From: CAVPMN01 sp963706425
GTDB lineage: Bacteria > Actinomycetota > Acidimicrobiia > Acidimicrobiales > Acidimicrobilacustridaceae
DNA: 64,000 bases
Direction of reading: 5' to 3'
NCBI GenBank assembly: GCA_963706425.1
Contig: CAVPMN010000001.1
Span: 248,001-312,000 of the forward strand
Shown here in pieces: positions 28,941 through 38,492 of the stretch. A program made the translations under genes and the position numbers. A model generated the notes under the pieces. That model saw only the letters and a program-made list of their open reading frames with translations, ran no database searches and was not told the DNA's origin. Each line of letters begins with the position of its first letter. The first letter of the stretch is position 1.

Positions 28941-29708
28941 GCCGGCCCCAGCCGTGCTGCCCGCCATTGCCGCCAGGTTGGCCAGCACACAGCAGAAGCG
29001 GTTCATGTCGACGTTGCCCACGATGCCCGGCACCGAGCCCGTGCTCGAGTACTGCCAGAACGTCCACGTACCCCACGCGCTCGGCACCAGTGAGGGCGCC
29101 GGCTTGCTCGTGTACTGCGGGAGCCAGAGGCGGTAGCCCGAGAGGGCGTTGGTGCCCCCGAGTTGGTTCAGCCAGAAGTAGTAGCCGGTGTAGATCACCG
29201 GCCGTCGACCGGTGAGCGCCTCGACCTCACGCAACCAGGTGAGGCTCCAGGCCGTGAGATCGGTCGGCGACAGACCACCGGTTTCCTCGAGGTCGAACAT
29301 CGGTGGCAGATCGAGCGGGCCACCCATGGAGCCGGTGCGCGACACGAAGTAGCGGGCTTGCGCGACCGCAGTCGACAACGGCAGCGCCGGCTTGGCGTAG
29401 TGATACGCACCTCGGTAGAGACCGACCGAGCCCGCCCCGCCCCAGTCGCCCGCGAAGTAGGGGTTGGTGTAGCTCGTCGCCTCGGTCGCTTTCACGTAGG
29501 CGAACGAATGACCGGCGTTGCGCACCTGCCGCCAGTCGATGGGCGCGCCGCCAGGGTGTTGATAAGACGCCACGTCGATGCCGGTGACAGCCCCCGCGGG
29601 CGACGCGGCGACCGCCGACCACGACACGACCGACGCGACGCCGATGGCCACCACGGCGACCGCGCGGGCCAGCAACGTGCGCCCGGTCGACCGGGGTGAA
29701 CCTCCCAC
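27363..29708 (-). CDS. Secreted GH25 muramidase with five C-terminal repeats
   Basis: A 781-residue exported protein. A signal peptide (about 1-40, ending SPAGA) is followed by a GH25 lysozyme domain (about 42-245): GIDVASYQ gives the first active-site aspartate, FAYVKATEAT is typical, and MFDLEETGG holds the catalytic DxE pair. Five repeats of about 100 residues (about 258-781) follow, each with GSLD, VSGWAIDPDT, HVYVDG, RPDV, NHGF and CVYAINxGPG with a closing GCRTV. It should cleave peptidoglycan glycan strands; the repeats probably bind wall or polysaccharide. The same repeat occurs in the protein at 30.9 kb. TAAGGT lies 8 nt before the GTG start. Confidence 0.88.
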   Translation of the reverse strand: MGGSPRSTGRTLLARAVAVVAIGVASVVSWSAVAASPAGAVTGIDVASYQHPGGAPIDWRQVRNAGHSFAYVKATEATSYTNPYFAGDWGGAGSVGLYRGAYHYAKPALPLSTAVAQARYFVSRTGSMGGPLDLPPMFDLEETGGLSPTDLTAWSLTWLREVEALTGRRPVIYTGYYFWLNQLGGTNALSGYRLWLPQYTSKPAPSLVPSAWGTWTFWQYSSTGSVPGIVGNVDMNRFCCVLANLAAMAGSTAGAGVGNPFGSLDGAWMTPGAVNVSGWAIDPDTTGSVSVHVYVDGKWRASVPANKARADVGAAFPGWGSSHGYNATIPVGPGSHQVCAYAINAGSGTSNPSLGCRTVVPDPVGSVDSVFSPSSGVLSVGGWAADPDTTTPIDVHLYVDGIWTRATTANQSRPDVQAVHPGAGPAHGYQFSVGAIPGGTHRACVYAINVGPGTTNPLLGCRTVNVLDGVPTGNVDSVVAGFGSVTVSGWALDPDTPAPIDVQVLVDGAVRATATATLTRPDVGQVYPTYGENHGYRIALDGVAGGRRRVCVRGINVLGGTGNPLIGCRDVDVPADPVGNLDAVSAPDGIRVTGWAIDPDGTGPIAVHVYIDGRWAGEGAADVPRPDVGAVFPAYGPNHGFDVTVPPAPDGVHIACVYAINAGPGANSLLGCESFTVAHNPFGSLDAVARSSGQVAVSGWVIDPNQITTATSIHVYVDGAWGGAFLADLARPDVAAVHAGAGANHGFQASVPVAPGPRRVCVYAINLGPGTSSPLLGCRTV

Positions 29709-29762
29709 GGCCCTACACCTTAGCCACGCTCCGTGGCAAGGTCAGTGCTTTCAGCGGGTAGA

Positions 29763-30869
29763 TCAGTCGAGCTCGACGATGGAGTGGTCGCCGAGCATCA
29801 GCCGGGTGGCGCGGGGCAGCGTGCCCGAACGACGCACCTCGACCTCGCGACCGATCAGCGAGTCGAAGAGCCGGGGCACGCCGAGGATGCGGCTGCGCTC
29901 GAGCACGACCGAGTGCTCGACCTCGGAATCGACGATCTCGCAGTCGTCGGCCACCGCGGTGAACGGGCCCACATACGAGTTGACGATGCGGCTGCGAGCC
30001 CCGATGACGACCGGACCCCGCACCCGCGAGCCGATCAGCTGGGCGCCCTGCTCGATGATCACCCGGCCGTCGATGTCGGAGGCCTCGTCGACGAAGCCGT
30101 CGTTGCGGGCCTCGATGGTCTCGAGCACCCGACGGTTGCTCTCGAGCAGCGGATCCTTCTTGCCGGTGTCGAGCCACCATCCCTCGAGCACCTCGTGGCG
30201 CACGCGGTGGCCGTGGTCGATGAGCCACTGGATGGCGTCGGTGATCTCGAGCTCGCCCCGGCTCGACGGCTCGATCGAGGCGACCGCCTCGTGGATCGCC
30301 GGCGTGAACAGGTAGACACCCACCAGGGCGAGATCCGACGGCGGATCGGCGGGCTTCTCGACGAGCTGCACCACATGACCCTCGGAGTCGACCGCGGCCA
30401 CACCGAAGCGATGCGGGTCGGGCACGTGGCAGAGGAGGATCTGGGCCGACGGCGACAGCTGGTCGCCGTCGAGCGTGGGCTCACGTGAGCGCTGGCGCTC
30501 CGCATCGAAGCGATCGACGAACTCGACCAGCCCCTGCTGCAGCATGTTGTCGCCGAGGTACATCACGAAGTCGTCGTCGGCGAGGAAGTCGCGGGCGATC
30601 GCCACGCAGTGCGCCAAACCGAGCGGGGCTTCCTGGTGCAGGTAGGTGACCTTCACCCCGAAGTCGGAGCCGTCGCCCACCGCCGCTTTGATCTCGTCGG
30701 CGGTGTCACCGACGATGATGCCGATCTCGACGATGCCTGCCTCGGCCATGTCCTCGAGGCCGTAGAACAAGATGGGCTTGTTCGCCACCGGCACGAGCTG
30801 CTTGGCGCTCGTGTGGGTGATGGGACGCAGCCTGGTGCCCGCGCCGCCCGAGAGGATGAGTCCCTTCAC
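29763..30869 (-). CDS. rmlA: Glucose-1-phosphate thymidylyltransferase, long form
   Basis: Makes dTDP-glucose from glucose-1-phosphate and dTTP, the first step of the rhamnose pathway. The N-terminal nucleotidyltransferase has LILSGGAGTRLRPITHTSAKQLVP, MYLGDNML with the metal-binding aspartate, VEKPADPPSDLALVGVY and EGWWLDTGKKDPLLESN. The last 110 residues form a left-handed beta-helix-like tail (IIEQGAQLIGSRVRGPVVIG). This places it in the long RmlA subfamily (368 residues) rather than the short E. coli type. The start is GTG at 30869 with TAGACA 7 nt upstream. Confidence 0.94.
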   Translation of the reverse strand: MKGLILSGGAGTRLRPITHTSAKQLVPVANKPILFYGLEDMAEAGIVEIGIIVGDTADEIKAAVGDGSDFGVKVTYLHQEAPLGLAHCVAIARDFLADDDFVMYLGDNMLQQGLVEFVDRFDAERQRSREPTLDGDQLSPSAQILLCHVPDPHRFGVAAVDSEGHVVQLVEKPADPPSDLALVGVYLFTPAIHEAVASIEPSSRGELEITDAIQWLIDHGHRVRHEVLEGWWLDTGKKDPLLESNRRVLETIEARNDGFVDEASDIDGRVIIEQGAQLIGSRVRGPVVIGARSRIVNSYVGPFTAVADDCEIVDSEVEHSVVLERSRILGVPRLFDSLIGREVEVRRSGTLPRATRLMLGDHSIVELD

Positions 30870-30882
30870 GCCGCTGTGTCTA
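30870..30882 (-). promoter_or_regulatory. Leaderless -10 element of rmlA
   Basis: TAGACA on the minus strand (30882-30877) is 7 nt before the GTG start, with no ribosome binding site in between. Confidence 0.4.
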
Positions 30883-30928
30883 GCAGTTCTGCCGACACCG
30901 GGTCAGACCGCCCGGATCGGCCGGGCCG

Positions 30929-31873
30929 TCAGATCGACCGGCAGCCGACGAGCGGGTTGGTGGCCCCCGGCCCGACGTTGATGGCGTAGACGCACACCGT
31001 TGCGGGCGCGGAGCCAACCGGGATGGTCGCGTCGAAGCCGTGCTGGTCACCGAAGCCCGGATAGGCCGCGCCCACGTCGGGGCGGGCGGAGTTGGCGCTG
31101 AGCTGGCCACCCCAGGCACCGTTCACGTACACGTGCAGCTGCACGGCCGCCGCCGTGCTCGGGTCGAGCGCCCAGCCGCTGAGACGCACGCCCCCGGCCA
31201 CCCGGGCAGCCCCGTCGAGCGAGCCGATCGGGGTGCCGTCGGGCAGGTCGACGTTGCGACACGACAGTTGGGGGTTGACCGTCCCCCAGGCGACGTTGAT
31301 GGCGTAGACGCACACCGAGTGCCGACCGGGGGTCAGCGGGACGAGCACGCGATAGCCGCGCGACGAGCCCCACCAGGGATAGGCCGCCAGGACGTCGGGC
31401 CGGCTGCGATCGGTCTGTCCCAGGCCGCCCCACTTGCCGTCGACGTAGGCGTGCACGGTGATGGGCCCGGTCGTGTCGGGATCGAGGGCCCACCCTTCGA
31501 CGAAGACGCCACCCGGACCCATTCGGAACCCGTCGATGTTGCCGAACGGGTTGCCGATCACCGACGCGGTGCGACAGCCGAGCAACGGGTTGGTGTCGCC
31601 GTAGGGCCCGACGTTGATGGCATAGGCGCACACCTGATGGGGACCACCGCTCAGGCCGCCGATCGTCGCCTCGTAGCCGTGGTTGGGCCCGTAGCCGTTG
31701 ATGGCCGCACCGACATCGGCGCGCGCCTTGTCGGCCCGCACGGCGCGGGTCCACACACCGTCGACATAGAGGTGCACGTCGATGGGCGCATCGGTGTCGG
31801 GGTCGATGGCCCATCCGCCGACGGTGATCGACGTGTTGCCGGGCGAGGCGCCGTCGAGGCTCCCGAACGGATT
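30929..31873 (-). repeat. Three tandem coding repeats shared with the GH25 protein
   Basis: The units share NPFGSLDG, GGWAIDPDT, HLYVDGVWTRA, KARADVGAA, GPNHGY and CAYAINVGP with the GH25 protein; some stretches are almost identical to its first two units, which suggests duplication or conversion between the genes. Confidence 0.85.
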
Positions 31874-32821
31874 GAGGGAGTAGAAGCCCCACGGGGCCGA
31901 CGCCACCCTCGGGCCGGCGGCGCAGTCGCCGCGGGTCGTGGTGAGATCGCAGAGCGTCGTCGAGGTCGACCACCGCAGGCTCGTGCGGGCGTTGGCGGTG
32001 ACCGGCTTGTCGGCCGACACGTTGACCGCGTAGCCGGTGTCGACCCTCAACCAGACCCGCATCTCGCGCCCGCCCACGTTGAGCACGTAGAACGGCGCGC
32101 TGATCGGCGTCGGCCCAGCGCCCGGAGACGCCCAGCCCTTGGCTCCCTGGGCGTGCGCGGGATCGACCAGATGACAGGTGACGATCGACGAGCCGAAACG
32201 GCACGAGCGGGTCTCCATGCCCCCGTCGCGCGTCACCGCGGGATCGAGGGTGATGTTCCGGAGATACGTGCCGTCGAAGATGTTGTGGTAGATGCTCTCG
32301 CACACGCCGCCGGCGCAGCCGTACCACGGGCCCCACACATAGGACCGCGACGGGTTGGCGCACCACCGCTGCGCCATGGTGGCCGCCGCCTGTTGAGCCG
32401 AGGTGCCGGTGGAGATGGCGCTCGCGGCCGTGAGGTTCCAACCGCCGGCGGAGTCGAACTGCCACATGCCCACGCCTGGATGCCAGAACGCCCGCTGGTA
32501 GGGGGTGTTGCGGTCGCCGAACGCCCACAGTGCGCTCTGCGTGTCCCAGCGGCTGAGCGTCATCGGCGACGGGGCCTGCTCGCCGCTCGCACCCGTCTCG
32601 GGGTAGATCGGGGCCATCATCATGGCGGCCAGCTGATCGCGGCTGAGCCCGCAGGTCTTCATCTGGTCGGCCCAGTAGAGGATGTCGTCGAAGGGCCGCT
32701 GGCCCATGCCCCGAGCCGCCGCCGGCTCAGCCGACGGGACGACCGCCATACCGGCGGGGAGCACGCCCAGCACCGCGACAAAGCTGAGTGCGAGGCCCAC
32801 GAGCAGCCTGACAGATCTCAC
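30929..32821 (-). CDS. Secreted protein with lysozyme-like N-terminal region and three wall-type repeats
   Basis: A 630-residue exported protein with a signal peptide (about 1-37). Residues 40-200 (FDDILYWADQMKTCGLSRDQ, PIYPETGA, HPGVGMWQFDSAGGWN, AAATMAQRWC) are unassigned; the glutamate in YPETGA and the GVGMWQFD stretch recall lysozyme/transglycosylase folds, but this is a guess. Residues about 205-315 form a second, cysteine-bearing region. Three repeats of the same family as in the GH25 protein fill 317-630. Its start overlaps the stop of the lipoprotein gene upstream (ATGA), so the two are coupled. Confidence 0.75.
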   Translation of the reverse strand: MRSVRLLVGLALSFVAVLGVLPAGMAVVPSAEPAAARGMGQRPFDDILYWADQMKTCGLSRDQLAAMMMAPIYPETGASGEQAPSPMTLSRWDTQSALWAFGDRNTPYQRAFWHPGVGMWQFDSAGGWNLTAASAISTGTSAQQAAATMAQRWCANPSRSYVWGPWYGCAGGVCESIYHNIFDGTYLRNITLDPAVTRDGGMETRSCRFGSSIVTCHLVDPAHAQGAKGWASPGAGPTPISAPFYVLNVGGREMRVWLRVDTGYAVNVSADKPVTANARTSLRWSTSTTLCDLTTTRGDCAAGPRVASAPWGFYSLNPFGSLDGASPGNTSITVGGWAIDPDTDAPIDVHLYVDGVWTRAVRADKARADVGAAINGYGPNHGYEATIGGLSGGPHQVCAYAINVGPYGDTNPLLGCRTASVIGNPFGNIDGFRMGPGGVFVEGWALDPDTTGPITVHAYVDGKWGGLGQTDRSRPDVLAAYPWWGSSRGYRVLVPLTPGRHSVCVYAINVAWGTVNPQLSCRNVDLPDGTPIGSLDGAARVAGGVRLSGWALDPSTAAAVQLHVYVNGAWGGQLSANSARPDVGAAYPGFGDQHGFDATIPVGSAPATVCVYAINVGPGATNPLVGCRSI

Positions 32822-33426
32822 GACGACACTCCCTCGAGCTCAGGGGCGATCGAGTCCAGCAGCGGGCCGACGGTTGGGTCATCGACCACCACAATGAAAT
32901 CGGCAGTTGCGCCGACGGCTAAAGCGCCGAGGTCGGCGCCGAAGGGATCGACGACCCGCCCGGTGGCGGTGGCGACCACCTCGCCGTCGGCGCCTCGCCA
33001 GGTGGCCCGCACCATCGGCGCCGACGCGTCGCCCGGTCCGGCGTTCGAGATCGATCCGTAGAGCACATAGGGGTGCTCGACGCCGGGAGCGTCGGTGTAG
33101 GCGGGCAGATCGATGCGCTCCGGTGCCCCGTAGGGCCGCGCCCAGTACACGACCGCGCTGAGGGCCGCCGCCGGATCACCCGAGGTGGCGGTGACGGGGG
33201 CACCGGTCGTCGACGTGGTGTCCGTCGCGGTGGTGGACGACGTGGTCGACGGGGCGGAACCGCCGGTGTCGTCGATCGACGTGGTCGTCGCTGCCCCCTC
33301 GTCGTCGTCGGTCGAACAACCGACGGCACCGATGGCGAGGGTCAGCACGATCCCCGATGAGATCAGCGCAGAGCGCACAGCTGGGGGGAAGAGGACAGGT
33401 CGCAGCATGATGATGTGGCCGCGCAT
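32818..33426 (-). CDS. Predicted lipoprotein of unknown function
   Basis: A 202-residue protein with an N-terminal hydrophobic segment ending in a lipobox (AVGC at about residue 37), so the mature form should be anchored to the membrane by a lipidated cysteine. A Thr/Ser-rich low-complexity linker (about 45-85) leads to a small beta-rich domain with VYWARPYGAPERIDLPAY, YGSISNAGPG and ADFIVVVDDP. No family was recognised. It is translated in step with the repeat-bearing secreted protein downstream (4-base overlap), so the two probably act together at the cell surface. An internal ATG seven codons in is an alternative start. Confidence 0.7.
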   Translation of the reverse strand: MRGHIIMLRPVLFPPAVRSALISSGIVLTLAIGAVGCSTDDDEGAATTTSIDDTGGSAPSTTSSTTATDTTSTTGAPVTATSGDPAAALSAVVYWARPYGAPERIDLPAYTDAPGVEHPYVLYGSISNAGPGDASAPMVRATWRGADGEVVATATGRVVDPFGADLGALAVGATADFIVVVDDPTVGPLLDSIAPELEGVSS

Positions 33427-33506
33427 GATGCGCAGCGCCCGCCCGCTGCCGAGAGGCTAGCCCGCGACGAGGGCCCCGTCGGCCAGTCGGGGAGCGCCGT
33501 GACCGC

Positions 33507-34748
33507 TCACTGCTGGACCGGCAACTCGGCCACGGCCTCGCTGAGATCGAGCTCGTGCACCGCCACGTGATGTCGTAGCCGTTCGACGACATGGAACGAC
33601 ATCCACGCCAGAGACACGATGCTGGCGCACAGCAGGCCCAACTCGACCCGCAGGAACAGGTCGTCGCCGAGCGAGGTGACCACCACGAACGTGACGAGCG
33701 CGAGGAACCAGCCGAATGCCATGCGACTGTGCGCACTGACCGCCACGAGCGCTTGGTCGACACAGATCGCCGCCATGATCACCACGAACGACCCACTGAG
33801 CAGGGCGAGGTCGCGTGCGCCGAGCTGGTAGTCGGAATGGAACACGAGCTCGATGAAGTAGGGCCCGACCGTGGCGGCCACCAGCGTGGCGACAGCACCG
33901 AGCGAGAGGATGGTGAGCACCAACTTCCGCAACGAGATGCGGAACGCGTCGTAGTCGCCGGTGCTGGCCAGACGGGACAACTTCGGCAGCAGCGCAGCAA
34001 CCACCGCTTGGAACAGGAACAACGGGATGCGTGCGGTCTGCAGGCCGTTGGTGAACACGCCCGCGGCTTCGGTCTGGTCGGGGCTGGCCAACCAGTCGAC
34101 GGCGATGGTGCCGCCCTGCAGGAGCAACGACAGCGACATGGTGCCGAGCAGCAGCCAACCGAGCGCGCGGGTGAGCTCTCGCCAGGGCGCGAGCGGACCG
34201 GGCTCGAGCAGGTCACGCTGGCGAACCAGGGCGACACCGATGCCGATGAACGGCGTGAGCGCGAACACGAGGCCGTAGACGCCGACCGCCGACACACCGA
34301 CCGCTCCGAACACCGCGGCCAGCGCCACCCGACTGACTCCGTCGGCGCCGAAGAACGTGGCGTAGGCGCCGAACCGGTGGTGGGACGAGAGCACACCACG
34401 GGTGAGATGCCCTGCGCAGAAACCGAGCAGGCCCACCACGAGGGCCACCACCAACCAGCCGTTGATCGAGTCGCGGCGCACGAACGCCTGGCCGATCACC
34501 ACGAGCACGCACACGGCCACCGCGAACGCACCACCGAGCAGTACCGCCCGGCGGATGACCGGACCCGGCCCGATGCCCTTGGCCCGTCGAGCCGACACCG
34601 CCCGCGCCAACTCCTGCTCGAGCGGCTGCATGATGCCGTTGCCCGCGGCGAACAGCAGCGCCATCAGCACCACGAGCGAGCTGTAGTCGGTGGGCGTCAG
34701 CCGACGAGAGGCGATGGCGAGGAACCCCACCAGCGCCACCCCGTTCAC
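33507..34748 (-). CDS. Polysaccharide flippase-like membrane protein (Wzx/MOP superfamily)
   Basis: A polytopic protein of at least 413 residues and about 12 hydrophobic segments, with FLAIASRRLTPTDYSSLVVL near the start as in Wzx/MurJ-like oligosaccharide flippases. The GTG at 34748 is the first clear start, but upstream codons back to about 34829 read like protein (RRENPLPEGAVPVAVGLGV) and begin just after a stop with only ATT as a possible start; the true N-terminus may be longer. Having a flippase beside an ABC exporter is unusual and may mean two glycans or a precursor-flipping step. Confidence 0.78.
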   Translation of the reverse strand: MNGVALVGFLAIASRRLTPTDYSSLVVLMALLFAAGNGIMQPLEQELARAVSARRAKGIGPGPVIRRAVLLGGAFAVAVCVLVVIGQAFVRRDSINGWLVVALVVGLLGFCAGHLTRGVLSSHHRFGAYATFFGADGVSRVALAAVFGAVGVSAVGVYGLVFALTPFIGIGVALVRQRDLLEPGPLAPWRELTRALGWLLLGTMSLSLLLQGGTIAVDWLASPDQTEAAGVFTNGLQTARIPLFLFQAVVAALLPKLSRLASTGDYDAFRISLRKLVLTILSLGAVATLVAATVGPYFIELVFHSDYQLGARDLALLSGSFVVIMAAICVDQALVAVSAHSRMAFGWFLALVTFVVVTSLGDDLFLRVELGLLCASIVSLAWMSFHVVERLRHHVAVHELDLSEAVAELPVQQ

Positions 34749-34921
34749 CCCGAGCCCGACCGCGACAGGAACCGCGCCCTCGGGCAGCGGGTTCTCACGG
34801 CGCAGGCGTTCGACGATGGCGATGCCGGGAATCTACCGCCTGACCGAGGCCCTCTACCGCTGATGCGGCATGCGTCCTGCCCGCTGCCTACCGCTGATGC
34901 GGCATGCGTCCTGCCCGCTGC
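34749..34921. other. Spacer between moeB-like gene and flippase
   Basis: Contains the likely 5' extension of the flippase gene (to about 34829) and two extra copies of a 34-bp repeat derived from the end of the rhodanese-ThiF gene. No separate gene seen. Confidence 0.5.

Positions 34922-34941
<20 letters not shown>
34855..34941. repeat. 34-bp tandem repeat, 2.6 copies, duplicating the 3' end of the rhodanese-ThiF gene
   Basis: Two perfect copies (34855-34888 and 34889-34922) are followed by 19 bases of a third (34923-34941) that encode the last codons of the gene (CMPHQR and the stop). Each unit contains ATGCGGCATGC. The extra copies lie outside the coding frame. Confidence 0.9.
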
Positions 34942-36085
<1,144 letters not shown>

Positions 36086-36111
36086 GATCGAATCCCTGTG
36101 GGCAGCTGGGG

Positions 36112-36135
36112 GGTAGGGCGGTTGAAAACCCTACC
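36112..36135. promoter_or_regulatory. Hairpin in the leader of the rhodanese-ThiF gene
   Basis: GGTAGGG (36112-36118) and CCCTACC (36129-36135) form a 7-bp inverted repeat with a 10-base loop, 27 bases upstream of the start codon. It overlaps a TAGGGT hexamer on the minus strand. Operator or leader hairpin; function unknown. Confidence 0.35.
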
Positions 36136-36258
36136 AAAGAGGTCAACTATTGGGCACCAACGGCAGCGGCTCCCCAGGCATTCCCGGCACGACCCGGAGG
36201 CGGCCCCCGGTGCGCCGTCCAGCCGTTGGGACCACGATCCGACAGCGGTTCGGGCTGG

Positions 36259-36924
36259 TCAACTGAACTCGTCGGCCTCCCCACGGGTCCCAGGACGATC
36301 CCTGAGCAGGGTGACGAGAAGGAAGTAGAGGCCCGGCAACGCGAAGAACAACAAAACGCTCGCTGCCGGGGCGGCTGCTGCGAGCGCCATGGCCAGGAGG
36401 TAGACGGGCAGGGGCGCAGCGGCGACCACGAGACCGAGCCGCGATCGGCTGAGCACGCTCGGGTCCCACAGCAGCGCCGGGCGGCGCACGACGTACGCAT
36501 AGAGGGCGAACCGCATCACGGTGACGGCGATCAGGACGGCGCCGTAGATGTGCAGCGCAGCGGGCTCCTGCGGGTACTCGCCGAGCACTTGCGCGGCGAA
36601 CGGGATCAGGCTGATCGGCAGCAGGAACAGCAGGTTCAGCCAGACCAGGTCGCGGTTCACGTACCGGATCCGGGCGAACAGATCTCGGTGCATGACCCAG
36701 TACATGCCCGTCAGCAGGAAGCTCACCACCCAGGCGACGGCGGTCGGTCGCAACTCGTCGAGGGTGTCCAGGAAGGACTCCTCCGACAGGTTCGGCGGGA
36801 CAGCGATCTCGAGGACGAGGATCGTGATGACGATCGCGAACACGCCGTCGGTCAGCGCCTCGACTCGGCCCGGGTCGCTTCCTCGGCTCTCCCCTGAACC
36901 GTCACCGGACACCGTCACGACCAC
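36259..36924 (-). CDS. TMEM175/DUF1211 family membrane protein (putative potassium channel)
   Basis: A 221-residue protein with six hydrophobic segments. The first carries RVEALTDGVFAIVITILVLEI, which matches the RxxxFSDGVxAI pore-lining signature of bacterial TMEM175 channels (potassium-selective leak channels in characterised members). The serine of the usual FSDG is threonine here. No partner gene is evident; 173 bases separate it from the rhodanese-ThiF gene upstream of it in sequence order. Confidence 0.8.
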   Translation of the reverse strand: MVVTVSGDGSGESRGSDPGRVEALTDGVFAIVITILVLEIAVPPNLSEESFLDTLDELRPTAVAWVVSFLLTGMYWVMHRDLFARIRYVNRDLVWLNLLFLLPISLIPFAAQVLGEYPQEPAALHIYGAVLIAVTVMRFALYAYVVRRPALLWDPSVLSRSRLGLVVAAAPLPVYLLAMALAAAAPAASVLLFFALPGLYFLLVTLLRDRPGTRGEADEFS

Positions 36925-36951
36925 CCCCGAGATCGGTCCCTATCAGGTTGT

Positions 36952-37729
36952 TCAGGCCCGGGCTCGGAGGCCAGCAGCTCGCCCAGCGACCCGCTGATCG
37001 AGCCCTCTGACCACCACATCGGCCAACTCGTCCATCTCGGTGGTGTCACCGTTCACGATGACCACCGCGGCACCGGTTCGTTTCGCCAGCGGCACCAGAC
37101 CGGCCACGGGATAGACGCTGAGCGTCGAGCCGATGGCGAGCAGCACGTCGCACTGCGCGGCCGCCCGGGTGGCCCGATCGATGTCGTCGGGCACCAGGGC
37201 CTGGCCGAACGAGATGGTGGCCGACTTGAGCAGCCCGCCGCAGTCGAGGCAGGCCGGATCGGCCTCACCGGCCTGCACCCGGGCGAGGGTCGGTCTCGCG
37301 TCCTCGCGGAACCCACACGACAGGCACACCACCTCGCGGATGGTGCCGTGCACCTCGACCACCCGCTCGGGGTCGCTGCCCGCCTTCTGGTGCAGCCCGT
37401 CGATGTTCTGGGTGACGAGCGTGTGCAGGGTGCCGCGTCGCTCCAGCTCGACCAAGCGCCCGATGGCCGTCGTTGGGCTGCGGATCGCGATCGATCCAGG
37501 CCACCCGCCCCTGCCAGGCGAGGGCGCGCACCTCGGGATCACGCAGGTAGTACTCGATGTTCGAGGTCTGTTCGGCCTTGGGATTGCGGGTCCACAAACC
37601 GTTCGGCCCCCGGAAGTCGGGGATGCCCGAGTCGGTCGAGATGCCGGCGCCGGTGAGCACGGTGACCGCTCGGGCCGCAGTCAGGAGCTGCCGGGCCCGG
37701 CGGATGGCGTCGTCGAGAGGCGTGGTCAT
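36952..37729 (-). CDS. Sir2-type NAD-dependent protein deacylase, one frameshift
   Basis: Removes acyl groups from lysine using NAD. The N-terminal part reads VTVLTGAGISTDSGIPDFRGPNGLW; after a frame change near 37455 the protein continues with TLVTQNIDGLHQKAG, the catalytic histidine in VEVHGTI, zinc cysteines CLSC and CLDC, and AIGSTLSVYPVAGLVP. Removing one T at the change restores ALVELERRGT. The start MTTPLDDAIRRARQ (ATG 37729) is divergent from the next gene across 94 bases. Total length about 259 residues fits the family. Confidence 0.87.
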
Positions 37730-37823
37730 CGCCCCCAGGTTGGCAGCAGGGGTTGACAGTCGCACCGGTCGCTGCCAGCTTGTCGTACACTGAAACTTAT
37801 TGAAAGACATCGGAGGGGTATCC

Positions 37824-38466
37824 ATGTCCACGACCGAAACCGCCACGCCCAGACGTGCCCACCACACCGACGACGCTCACGATCGAGCCCTGGCCAGACC
37901 CGGTCATCGACCAACTCGGCCACGATCCCCGCTCGGCCTACGTCGAGCGGTTCTGGCTCGCCGTGCTCGGCCCGTCGACCGTCTGGCTGCTGCGGCGCAT
38001 GGCCGACCATCTCGACGAGGCCCCCGAAGGCTTCACGCTCGAGCTGGCCGAGACCGCCCGGGCCATCGGCGTGGGCAACAAGGGCGGCCGCAACTCGCCC
38101 TTCATGCGCAGCATCGACCGCACCTGTCGCTTCGGCGCGGCCCGCTTCGTGGGCGCCGACACGCTGGCGGTGCGGCGCAAGTTGCCACCGCTCACCCGGC
38201 ACCAGACCCAGCGACTGCCCGACTCGCTACGACAGGAGCACCAGGCCTGGGTCGAGCGGGTCGAGACCCATGCCGGCCCCGAGCAGATGAAGGAGCGGGC
38301 CCGGCACCTCGCCCTCTCCCTCCTCGAGCTGGGTGAAGACCTCGAAGCCACCGAACGCCAGCTGCACCGCTGGCGCTTCCACCCCGCCGTCGCCCACGAC
38401 GCGGTGCGATGGGCCTGCACACCTATCAACGCAGCTCAGGTCAACGCGCTAGGTCAACGGAGCTGA
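37824..38466 (+). CDS. Conserved actinobacterial protein of unknown function, probable early frameshift
   Basis: A strong ribosome binding site (CGGAGGGG) precedes the ATG at 37824 (MSTTETATPRR), but the convincing protein continues in another frame from about 37855 (LTIEPWPDPVIDQLGHDP, YVERFWLAVLGPSTVWLLRRMADHLD). Either one base is missing or extra near 37850, or translation starts at the GTG 37855. The middle (ELAETARAIGVGNKGGRNSPFMRSIDR) resembles a winged-helix segment and the C-terminus is helical and charged. I do not recognise the family. A leader of about 94 bases, less GC-rich than its surroundings, lies between it and the sirtuin gene. Confidence 0.6.
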
Positions 38467-38492
38467 GGCCAACTGGGGCTCAGGCCACGGGG

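Noticed and set aside
31040..33061. 673-codon frame opposite the repeat-bearing secreted protein
   Set aside because: Periodic only because the coding repeats on the other strand are periodic; no signal peptide or motif.
37753..37791. TTGACA and TACACT as a -35/-10 promoter pair before the unknown gene at 37.8 kb
   Set aside because: The spacing is 27 bases, too long for a normal sigma-70-type promoter; either element alone is not convincing.
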